NCBI GenBank assembly: GCA_045531755.1
Contig: JAZSEP010000109.1
Span: 1-12,017, forward strand
DNA: 12,017 bases
Direction: 5' to 3'
Source of the DNA: UBA11540 sp045531755
GTDB taxonomy: Bacteria > Bacillota > Clostridia > Oscillospirales > Ruminococcaceae
The notes beneath the pieces are model-generated. The model ran no database searches, was not told where the DNA came from, and saw nothing but the letters and a program-made list of their open reading frames with translations. Below, one piece after another: positions 6,412 through 12,017 of this stretch; position 1 is the stretch's first letter, and the number at the start of each line of letters is the position of its first letter. Position numbers and translations under genes: made by a program.

Positions 6412-7019
6412 TAAAAATTGAAACTATGACAACGACGGCTTCGGGCAAAAAACTCAAAGCCGCTTTGTCTGACGGCAGAACCGTCTATATCGACAGCGAA
6501 ACCGCGTATAAATACCGCCTCGGCACCGCCGACGAGTACAGCGACGAGCTGTTTGAGGAGATACTCTCCGACAGCGAGTATAACCTCACCAAAAACCGCG
6601 CCTTCAACATCCTCGAGTATAGGGCGCACAGCAAAAAAGAGCTCTTTGATAAGCTTTGCGAAAAGGCTGATGAGGACACGGCTTGGGCGGTCGTCGAAAA
6701 GATGTGCGAGCTCGGGCTTGTGGACGATAAAGCGCTTCTTCGCGACAAGCTTGAAAACCTTTTGAACGTGAAAAAATACGGCGCGAAAAGGGCGATAAAC
6801 GACCTCGTTTTAAAGGGCTTTGACCGTGACGAAATTGAGTCAGCAATCGAGGAAATGGAGTATGATGAATTCTCCGCTGTATGTGAAATTATAGAGCACA
6901 GATACGCCGACGAGCTTCCCGAAAGCGACATAAAGGGACGGCAAAAGATACTTGCCGCCTTGATGCGAAGAGGGTTTTCGTATGACGATATAAAATCGGC
7001 GATGGCAGAATATCTGTGA
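6408..7019 (+). CDS. recX: RecX, regulator of RecA
   Basis: This 203-residue helical protein overlaps the recA stop by ATGA (6408-6411), the classic recA-recX arrangement. After about 50 variable residues (GKKLKAALSDGRTVYID...) come the RecX tandem three-helix repeats: NRAFNILEYRAHSKKELFDK (62-81), then 'VVEKMCELGLVDDKALLRDKLENL', then KYGAKRAINDLVLKGFDRDE (about 122-141), and a last repeat with GRQKILAALMRRGFSYDDI near the end. The arginine/lysine plus 'G(L/F)xxD' spacing is characteristic. RecX binds the RecA filament groove and limits its ATPase and strand-exchange activity. The start has only a weak ribosome binding site, fitting coupling to recA translation. An in-frame ATG at 6426 is a less likely start. 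Confidence 0.92.
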   Translation: MIKIETMTTTASGKKLKAALSDGRTVYIDSETAYKYRLGTADEYSDELFEEILSDSEYNLTKNRAFNILEYRAHSKKELFDKLCEKADEDTAWAVVEKMCELGLVDDKALLRDKLENLLNVKKYGAKRAINDLVLKGFDRDEIESAIEEMEYDEFSAVCEIIEHRYADELPESDIKGRQKILAALMRRGFSYDDIKSAMAEYL

Positions 7020-7033
7020 TTTTGGAGGAAAAA

Positions 7034-8359
7034 ATGTCTGTAAAGGTTGGAATGGTGTCCCTTGGATGCTCCAAAAATCAGGTCGATGCAGAGATAATGC
7101 TTTCCATCTTGAAGAAGGCAGGCTATGAGCTTTGCACCGAAGCAGGACTTTGTGACGTTGTAATCGTCAACACCTGCGGATTTATCGAGGATGCCAAGAA
7201 AGAGGCAATCGAAAATATTCTCGAATTCTGCACCCTCAAAAAAGAGGGCAGAATAAAGGCGGTCGTCGTGACGGGCTGCCTTGCCGAGAGATATAAGGAA
7301 GAGATAGCAAATGAGATTCCCGAAGCCGACGTAATACTCGGTATCGGAAGCAACGAGCACATCGTCGACGCAATAGAAAAAGCGCTGAAGGGTGAGCGCG
7401 TAACACGCTTTGATCCCAAAGAAAATCTGATGCTCGACGGCGACAGAATAATCTCCAATCTTCCTTTTTACGCTTATCTGAAGATTGCCGACGGCTGCGA
7501 CAATCGCTGTACCTACTGCGCAATTCCGATGATTCGCGGCGGCTTCAGAAGCCGTAAGATAGAAAATATCGTTGAGGAAGCAAAAGCCCTTGTCAAAAAA
7601 GGTGTCAAGGAGCTAAACGTCGTGGCACAGGATACCACCCGCTACGGTGAGGACCTCTACGGTAAGCCGATGCTTTGCGAGCTTCTTGATGAGCTTTGCA
7701 AAATTGACGGGCTTAAATGGATACGCCTTTTGTACTGTTACCCCGAGCGTATCACCGACGAGCTTATCGAAACCGTAAAAAACCAACCCAAGATAGTAAA
7801 ATACTTCGACGTCCCGATTCAGCATATAAGCACCCCCGTGCTTCGCGCAATGAATCGCCGCGACACCGAGGAATCTCTGAAAGCACTCTTCAAGAAAATC
7901 CGCAAGGAAATTCCCGACGTGGTGCTCAGAACCACCCTCATTGCAGGTTTCCCCGGTGAAACCGAAGAGGATTTTGAAAAGCTTTGCGAGTTTGTGAAGG
8001 AACAGCAGTTTGAAAGACTCGGTTGCTTTGCCTATTCCCGTGAGGAAGGCACCCCTGCCGCAGAGATGAAAAACCAGCTCGACGAAGAGGTAAAAGCGCG
8101 CAGAGCCGAGGTCATAATGGACGAACAGTATCTCGCTGCCGAAAGATACAATCAGAGTATGATAGGCAAGGAAATAGAGGTTGTAATCGAGGGCTTTGAC
8201 AAATATGCCGAGTGCTTCTTCGGCAGAAGTACTGCAGATGCTCCCGACATCGACCCCAAGGTGTTCATCACCTCAAGAAAAGGCTACTCAACGGGCGATT
8301 TCGTAAAGGTTGTCGTCGACGACTATATGGAATATGACCTGATTGCAACTGCAATCTGA
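7034..8359 (+). CDS. rimO: Ribosomal protein S12 methylthiotransferase RimO
   Basis: The 441-residue protein is a radical-SAM methylthiotransferase. The N-terminal UPF0004 domain supplies three cluster cysteines: C12 (SLGCSKNQVD), C48 (NTCGF) and C82 (TGCLAERY). The radical-SAM cluster is CxxxCxxC at C155, C159 and C162 (GCDNRCTYCAIP), and a C-terminal TRAM-like domain follows (about 375-441). The SLGCSKNQVD start and 'GCDNRCTYCAIPxIRG' point to RimO rather than MiaB. RimO adds a methylthio group to the conserved aspartate of ribosomal protein S12. The ATG at 7034 has GGAGG (7024-7028) 5 bases upstream; the in-frame GTG at 7016 overlaps the recX end and lacks a site. It lies 14 bases after recX and 13 before pgsA, so all are probably co-transcribed. 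Confidence 0.96.
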   Translation: MSVKVGMVSLGCSKNQVDAEIMLSILKKAGYELCTEAGLCDVVIVNTCGFIEDAKKEAIENILEFCTLKKEGRIKAVVVTGCLAERYKEEIANEIPEADVILGIGSNEHIVDAIEKALKGERVTRFDPKENLMLDGDRIISNLPFYAYLKIADGCDNRCTYCAIPMIRGGFRSRKIENIVEEAKALVKKGVKELNVVAQDTTRYGEDLYGKPMLCELLDELCKIDGLKWIRLLYCYPERITDELIETVKNQPKIVKYFDVPIQHISTPVLRAMNRRDTEESLKALFKKIRKEIPDVVLRTTLIAGFPGETEEDFEKLCEFVKEQQFERLGCFAYSREEGTPAAEMKNQLDEEVKARRAEVIMDEQYLAAERYNQSMIGKEIEVVIEGFDKYAECFFGRSTADAPDIDPKVFITSRKGYSTGDFVKVVVDDYMEYDLIATAI

Positions 8360-8372
8360 CGGAGGTACCAAA

Positions 8373-8945
8373 ATGAAGCTTAACACCCCCAATAAACTCA
8401 CGCTGATAAGAATGATATTAGTACCCTTTTTCGTGGTATTTTTGTCGGTAGAAGCAATACCGCACAGATACCTTTGGGCACTCGTGTTCTTCTCGGTTGC
8501 ATCCTTCACGGATTTCCTTGACGGACACCTCGCAAGAAAGCACAACCTTGTCACGAATTTCGGAAAATTTCTCGACCCCTTGGCAGATAAACTGCTCGTA
8601 ATCTCGGCACTTATGTGCTTTGTTGAATCGGAGCTTCTCTCTGCCATAGCGGTGATAATCACAATTGCAAGAGAGTTTGCAGTAACCTCTGTACGCCTCG
8701 TTTGCGCAGGCGGCGGAGTGGTAATCCCTGCAGATATCTGGGGAAAGGTCAAAACCGTCACCCAGATTATCGGTATAATAGCTGTGATGTTTATGCAGGA
8801 GCTTTTGGAAATCGGTGTGTTACCCGAAAGCTTCCCTGCCGGCATAATCGGTGAAGCGCTCATCTGGATATCGGTTGTGTGTGCCGTAGTTTCAGGAGCA
8901 AGATATGTGTACTATAACTGGTCGCACATAAAAACCGACGAATAA
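8373..8945 (+). CDS. pgsA: CDP-diacylglycerol-glycerol-3-phosphate 3-phosphatidyltransferase
   Basis: The 190-residue integral membrane protein carries the full CDP-alcohol phosphatidyltransferase motif D-x2-DG-x2-AR-x8-G-x3-D-x3-D: D47, D50-G51, A54-R55, G64, D68 and D72. The N-terminus 'NTPNKLTLIRMILVPFF' is the usual PgsA opening, and several hydrophobic segments follow. The enzyme transfers glycerol-3-phosphate to CDP-diacylglycerol to make phosphatidylglycerol phosphate, the precursor of phosphatidylglycerol and cardiolipin. ATG 8373 follows GGAGG (8361-8365) by 7 bases. The rimO-pgsA pair is common in Firmicutes; here recA-recX lie before rimO instead of after pgsA, and cinA is absent. 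Confidence 0.95.
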   Translation: MKLNTPNKLTLIRMILVPFFVVFLSVEAIPHRYLWALVFFSVASFTDFLDGHLARKHNLVTNFGKFLDPLADKLLVISALMCFVESELLSAIAVIITIAREFAVTSVRLVCAGGGVVIPADIWGKVKTVTQIIGIIAVMFMQELLEIGVLPESFPAGIIGEALIWISVVCAVVSGARYVYYNWSHIKTDE

Positions 8946-8975
8946 AAATCCCCCGAATTTTGAGGAGGTCAAAAG

Positions 8976-9896
8976 ATGAGAAAAGACGGTGTAAGGGTTA
9001 AAGGCGCAGACCCGATGTATACAGTTGCGCCCTACATAATGGATAAGCGTTACGATGCAATGAATATGATAACGCTCGATATCCCTGCAGAACCGATGAA
9101 AAGCTACCTCAACGAAAAGAGAAAAGAGGGCATAAACATAAGCCACCTTGCTCTTTTCCTTGCGGCATACACAAGAACGATTGCGGAGTTCCCGTCACTC
9201 AACCGCTTTATCGTGAACAAAAAAATCTACGCGAGAAACGAAATCGCAGTAGGAATGGTTGTTTTAAAGGGTGGTAAAATGGACCACGGCACGATGTCCA
9301 AAATGTACTTCGAGCCCACCGACGATATCTTTGCAATAAATTCAAAGATTGAAAAGTTCGTCGAAGAAAATCGCGAAACCCCCGAAAATAACAGCACCGA
9401 AAAGCTTATAAAGGCGCTTCTCAGCGCCCCCGGCGTGCTGAATATCGGTGTCAGAGTCTTCAAGTTTATGGATAAATACGGACTTCTCCCTCGCTCGATA
9501 ATCGAGGCAAGCCCCTTCCATACGAGCTTCGTTGTTTCAAACCTTGCAAGTATCAGAACCAACCACATCTACCACCATTGCTATGAGTTCGGTACAACCA
9601 GCGTTATTATGACGATGGGTAATGCCCGCGAGGTCGCAAAGCGTAAGGGCGGCGAGATAAAGTTCGAGAAATGTATCCCCCTCGGCGTCGTAATGGACGA
9701 GCGTATCTGCTCGGGAAGCTACTTCGCACTCGCTTTCAGAAAATTCAGAAACTACCTCGAAGACCCCACCACCCTCGAAGGACCTCCCAAGGTGCTCAAT
9801 GTCGAGGTTGAAAAGACTTCGAAGGGCAAGTTCAAGTTCATCAGAAACGCCGAAGCCACTTCTGCCGAAACCGAAGAAGAGGTCGCTGCGGTATAA
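8976..9896 (+). CDS. E2/chloramphenicol-acetyltransferase-fold protein with altered catalytic motif
   Basis: The 306-residue protein matches the catalytic domain of 2-oxo acid dehydrogenase E2 acyltransferases in layout. There is an N-terminal strand/helix region with ISHLALFLAAYTRTIAEFPS (about 55-74), a 'SFVVSNLASIRTNHIYHHCYEFGTTSV' region (about 184-210) resembling the E2 'SNlG...aIL' part, and the end GVVMDERICSGSYFALAFRK (237-256) where E2s have DHRxxDG. Here the catalytic His is Glu (E242) and the motif Asp is Ser (S246). There is no lipoyl or subunit-binding domain, so it is not a pyruvate dehydrogenase component. It may be inactive, use another residue, or act in a different trimeric role. 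The start has a strong GAGGAGGT (8962-8969) site 6 bases upstream. It lies 30 bases after pgsA, probably in the same operon. Substrate unknown. Confidence 0.75.
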   Translation: MRKDGVRVKGADPMYTVAPYIMDKRYDAMNMITLDIPAEPMKSYLNEKRKEGINISHLALFLAAYTRTIAEFPSLNRFIVNKKIYARNEIAVGMVVLKGGKMDHGTMSKMYFEPTDDIFAINSKIEKFVEENRETPENNSTEKLIKALLSAPGVLNIGVRVFKFMDKYGLLPRSIIEASPFHTSFVVSNLASIRTNHIYHHCYEFGTTSVIMTMGNAREVAKRKGGEIKFEKCIPLGVVMDERICSGSYFALAFRKFRNYLEDPTTLEGPPKVLNVEVEKTSKGKFKFIRNAEATSAETEEEVAAV

Positions 9897-9922
9897 TTTC
9901 TACATAAATTAAGGAGAACGCT

Positions 9923-10504
9923 ATGAAAAAGCTTCTTTGCTTGATATTGGCGTTGACTTTGATAACCTCCGCTTTTGCAGCCTGTTCAAACGAGCCGACA
10001 AACGGAGACCTGTCAAAGGACGTGACACAAACCGCTTCTGAGGATAACACCGACAAGACGGATACAAGCCTCACTGCACCCGAGGGCTTCACACTGTATC
10101 AGAATAAGGACGTTGCTTTTGCCTATCCGTCCGATTGGACACAGAAGGGCGATGGCTCCTTTGTAAGCCCCGATAATACAATGAGCATCACCCTCACCAT
10201 AGAGGAAAACTCCTACGCAGGTCTGGATACCCAAAAGTACGTGCAAAAGGTAAGACCTGAGCTTGAGAAAGAGGGGAAAAAGCTCGTGACGGCAAGGGTC
10301 GGCCAAGAGGATAAAAACGGCTTGACTGTCACCGATATTCTCCAAACCTTCTCTATCCAGGGACAGGACGGCGAGACCTATCAGAATATATACGCCTTTG
10401 ACGCCAAGGGCAAAACCTACGTGATTACCGTCACCCAGCCCAATGGCCTCGGGGTCGATAAAACCCTCGGTGACACAGTCTGCAACTCTATCAAGGTAAA
10501 ATAA
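9923..10504 (+). CDS. Putative lipoprotein with PsbP/DUF1795-like domain
   Basis: This 193-residue protein has a lipoprotein signal peptide: MKKLL, a hydrophobic core, and a lipobox-like SAFAAC with C21 as the lipidated residue. A low-complexity Thr/Asp/Ser linker (22-52) follows. The folded part (about 53-193) begins with EGFTLYQNKDVAFAYPSDW (54-72). The 'F-x-YPxxW' pattern, then 'SPDNTMSITLTIE' and a late 'TYVITVTQP', fits the PsbP/Mog1/DUF1795 fold found in many Gram-positive lipoproteins of unknown role. It should be anchored to the outer face of the membrane. AAGGAG (9911-9916) is 6 bases upstream. It is 26 bases after the acyltransferase-like gene, so it may be co-transcribed. Function unknown. 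Confidence 0.8.
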   Translation: MKKLLCLILALTLITSAFAACSNEPTNGDLSKDVTQTASEDNTDKTDTSLTAPEGFTLYQNKDVAFAYPSDWTQKGDGSFVSPDNTMSITLTIEENSYAGLDTQKYVQKVRPELEKEGKKLVTARVGQEDKNGLTVTDILQTFSIQGQDGETYQNIYAFDAKGKTYVITVTQPNGLGVDKTLGDTVCNSIKVK

Positions 10505-10554
10505 CTAAAGTACTCGCACAACTCGGATTATAATAATTGAATAGGAGAATTTAA

Positions 10555-11316
10555 ATGGAAGAATTGATTTGGTACATAAGCCTTTTGGCAGTAGAATACC
10601 TTCCTTTTATGCTACTTTTGATTTTAATTACGGTCAGTGTTTATATGCTCAGCTTTTCGCACGTGGCTACTAAAAGAACTTTTTCTCAAAAGAATGTTTG
10701 CTGGGGAGTTAAATTGGATGCGGACCCCAAGGTAAAACGTGTTAACAGTATGCTCCCGATTTCATTTGTCGTATATATAATTTCTGCGATTTGGTGGATG
10801 CTTCAGTGTGTAGAGTCAAGTTTAAATCTGGAAACTGATATGGTGAAACTCTTCCTCCCCTTGGTTTTGATGTTCTTGCCGATGGCTTTCGGAATACCAA
10901 ATGCAAAAAAATGGGCAGTAAAACGTCTTGAAGAGTCGAAAAGTGCGCTTGCACTTGGAAAATTCACGCCTCTACAGACCGTAGACGAAAAGATTGAACC
11001 TCTAAAAACATTAGAGATTTTCCGTGATGGAATTGTGCTTCGTGATGCAACTGGTTTCAATTTTGAGACGATTTTATATTCTCATCACGAGCTGGGAAAT
11101 CTGGACGACCCCAAGGCTATGCTTATGATTGCTGCATATTTCTTGCAAAAGCACCCTAACAAATTTAAACTCGATATAGAAGAAAACCCATCAGCTGTCG
11201 AGTACACAGGGAACACTGTATCCAATGCTGTAGCCGATACTGTGGTGGGTGTTGCGGCACTGTCCAGTTCGGCAAAAGGCGCCAGAATCAATCACGTTGT
11301 GCTTACGAAGAAATAG
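10555..11316 (+). CDS. Membrane protein of unknown function, three predicted helices
   Basis: The 253-residue protein is not recognised. Membrane segments lie at about 7-34, 66-84 and 97-113. The remaining 140 residues appear soluble, with an 'KTLEIFRDGIVLRDATGFNFETILYSHHELGNL' stretch (about 148-181) that looks like beta-strands in a PH-like or regulatory domain, then HPNKFKLDIEENPS and a Ser/Ala-rich part (VAALSSSAKG) near the end. The start has AGGAG (10543-10547) 7 bases upstream. A TATAAT (10529-10534) lies 21 bases ahead, but without a good -35. Codons are visibly more AT-rich (TTG, ATT, TTT, GAA) than in the recA-lipoprotein block, which suggests a different history. A terminator follows. 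Confidence 0.7.
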   Translation: MEELIWYISLLAVEYLPFMLLLILITVSVYMLSFSHVATKRTFSQKNVCWGVKLDADPKVKRVNSMLPISFVVYIISAIWWMLQCVESSLNLETDMVKLFLPLVLMFLPMAFGIPNAKKWAVKRLEESKSALALGKFTPLQTVDEKIEPLKTLEIFRDGIVLRDATGFNFETILYSHHELGNLDDPKAMLMIAAYFLQKHPNKFKLDIEENPSAVEYTGNTVSNAVADTVVGVAALSSSAKGARINHVVLTKK

Positions 11317-11353
11317 GAAAATATTTCTGATTGACAAAACCGAATAACAACAC

Positions 11354-11387
11354 ACAGCCCTTGGAAAACCCGAGGGTTGTTCTTTTA
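11354..11387 (+). terminator. Rho-independent terminator
   Basis: An 11-bp stem with two G-U pairs (11354-11364 with 11370-11380) and an AAAAC loop is followed by TCTTTT (11381-11386). It lies 37 bases after the stop of the membrane-protein gene. Confidence 0.75.
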
Positions 11388-11510
11388 AGTTCGCTTATAC
11401 ATTTTCTCATAAATAGCCTGTGAAATTTTGTCATTTTTTGTAAACGAGTCCGTTTTATGGGACACAAACTCTTGTATACTATAGTCAAGCTCAAGGAAAG
11501 GATGATAAAA

Positions 11511-11732
11511 ATGACAAATTTACAGAGAAAAGCTGAGATAAAGAATATAAACTTTGAGGTAATAGAAGGTGGCAGACTTCGCAAAAAGCCACTCGAAAGA
11601 CTTTTGGGACTCGCACTTGTTGCGGCAGGGCTTGCCGTGACCGTCACCGATGGTGACGCCACCGCCTTGATATTTGTGAGCTTTATCGCTCTGCCGATGA
11701 TATTCTCACGAAAAAGCGTGATAATAAAATGA
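11511..11732 (+). CDS. Small two-helix membrane protein, unknown function
   Basis: This 73-residue protein has a charged N-terminal third (QRKAEIKNINFEVIEGGRLRKK), two hydrophobic segments (about 28-46 and 50-66) joined by a short TDGDA turn, and a basic end (SRKSVIIK), giving a helical hairpin. I do not recognise a family. ATG 11511 is preferred: AAAGGATG (11497-11504) lies at good spacing. An in-frame ATG at 11502 has AAGGA close upstream and would add three residues (MIK). A TATACT at 11475-11480 could be its -10, with no convincing -35. The gene has its own terminator and sits between two terminators, so it is probably transcribed alone. Confidence 0.65.
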   Translation: MTNLQRKAEIKNINFEVIEGGRLRKKPLERLLGLALVAAGLAVTVTDGDATALIFVSFIALPMIFSRKSVIIK

Positions 11733-11737
11733 AAATG

Positions 11738-11773
11738 AACCGACAGCCGTTAAAAAGCTGTCGGTTTGTTGTA
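11738..11773 (+). terminator. Probable terminator of the small membrane-protein gene
   Basis: A perfect 10-bp stem, AACCGACAGC (11738-11747) and GCTGTCGGTT (11757-11766), has a 9-base loop and ends in TTTGTTGT. The T-tract is modest but the stem is strong, and it starts 5 bases past the stop codon. Confidence 0.75.
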
Positions 11774-11780
11774 TAACGAA

Positions 11781-11803
11781 AACCACGCGATAGTCGCGTG
11801 GTT
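11781..11803. repeat. Subterminal hairpin of the insertion sequence left end
   Basis: Perfect 10-bp inverted repeat with a 3-base TAG loop. In IS200/IS605 elements such a hairpin is recognised by TnpA, with a short guide sequence at its 5' foot (here CGAA lies next to or overlapping it). As RNA, followed by TTC, it may also hinder transcription entering from outside. Confidence 0.7.
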
Positions 11804-11826
11804 CAAAAGAGCTTTAGCGATGAAAA

Positions 11827-11892
11827 TACCTCCGATTGTGATAGAATAGAAGCGACCTGCCAGTCACAAAAATAATATCACAATCGGAGGTA
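11827..11892 (+). promoter_or_regulatory. 17-bp inverted repeat that would sequester the tnpA ribosome binding site
   Basis: TACCTCCGATTGTGATA (11827-11843) is the exact reverse complement of 11876-11892, which contains the GGAGGT ribosome binding site of tnpA. RNA starting upstream of 11827 would fold a 17-bp stem with a 32-base loop and hide the site. A candidate extended -10 (TGaTAGAAT, -10 at 11842-11847) overlaps the end of the left arm, so RNA from that promoter would start near 11854 and lack the left arm. Confidence 0.75.
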
Positions 11893-11897
11893 AATAA

Positions 11898-12017
11898 ATG
11901 AAAAAAGAAAGTATAGACACAAGTAGTTTAGCACACACGAAGTGGAATTGCAAGTACCACATAGTGTTTGCCCCAAAATATAGACGAAAGGTATTTTACG
12001 AAGAAAAGCGACTGGAA
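11898..12017 (+). CDS. tnpA: IS200/IS605-family transposase TnpA (N-terminal part, cut by window edge)
   Basis: Forty residues are visible and the frame stays open to the edge. The sequence HTKWNCKYHIVFAPKYRRKV (13-32) is the characteristic N-terminal strand of Y1/HUH transposases of the IS200 type (family length about 130-155). TnpA works as a dimer on single-stranded DNA, cutting and joining at the hairpin ends with a tyrosine; the HUH and tyrosine motifs lie beyond this window. GGAGG (11886-11890) is 7 bases before the ATG. Whether a TnpB follows cannot be seen. Confidence 0.92.
   Translation, partial: MKKESIDTSSLAHTKWNCKYHIVFAPKYRRKVFYEEKRLE

Larger units (their letters stand above)
11771..12017 (+). 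mobile_element. Left end of an IS200/IS605-family insertion sequence (cut by window edge)
   Basis: The element is identified by the IS200-type TnpA beginning at 11898 and by the 10-bp hairpin AACCACGCGA-TAG-TCGCGTGGTT (11781-11803). This is the kind of subterminal structure that TnpA binds at the left end of these elements as single-stranded DNA. The true left tip should lie a short way before the hairpin, within about 11766-11781. It cannot be fixed exactly because these elements have no terminal inverted repeats and make no target duplication. The right end is outside the window. Confidence 0.8.

Noticed and set aside
10529..10534. TATAAT just before the three-helix membrane-protein gene as a promoter.
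   Set aside because: No -35-like hexamer at 16-18 bp and no TG extension; kept only as a remark in that gene's entry.
11738..11803. Two consecutive strong hairpins (11738-11766 and 11781-11803) as the start of a CRISPR-like or repeat array.
   Set aside because: The stems differ in sequence and occur once each; one is a terminator and the other an insertion-sequence end.

Overview
The window looks like the chromosome of an anaerobic, spore-forming member of the Clostridia (Firmicutes), probably of the Ruminococcaceae/Oscillospiraceae type. Support comes from spoIIE, a sodium-pump-type decarboxylase end, strong AGGAGG-like ribosome binding sites, sigma-A-like promoters and a dedicated sortase. 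Almost all genes lie on the + strand. No taxonomic search could be run, so the placement is an inference.

Layout. Positions 1-153 hold the 3' end of a carboxylase/decarboxylase alpha subunit, closed by a terminator that can also serve the convergent gene, a small Cro/CI-type regulator on the minus strand (216-458). Upstream of that regulator is a dense cluster of overlapping palindromes, a likely operator. spoIIE (666-2984) follows, with a possible long-spacer promoter of the Spo0A-activated kind. Next is a three-gene surface cassette: a small secreted protein with a C-terminal sorting-like signal (3085-3624), a class D-like sortase starting 2 bases later (3627-4307), and a four-helix membrane protein (4313-5146), ended by a strong terminator. 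A terminator-like hairpin sits inside the first codons of the sortase gene.

The housekeeping block is recA (its own near-consensus promoter), recX (overlapping by 4 bases), rimO and pgsA, then an E2/CAT-fold acyltransferase-like protein whose catalytic motif is degenerate, and a PsbP/DUF1795-like lipoprotein. recA/recX form a repair unit; rimO modifies ribosomal protein S12; pgsA makes phosphatidylglycerol phosphate.

The right end (10555-12017) is more accessory: an unrecognised three-helix membrane protein with more AT-rich coding sequence, a 73-residue two-helix protein, and the left end of an IS200/IS605-type insertion sequence. The insertion sequence has a subterminal hairpin and a perfect 17-bp inverted repeat that would hide the tnpA ribosome binding site. 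The tnpA gene runs off the window.

The best candidates for something undescribed are the sortase/substrate/membrane-protein cassette with its non-LPXTG signal and internal hairpin, and the degenerate acyltransferase. No CRISPR array, tRNA or rRNA gene was seen.
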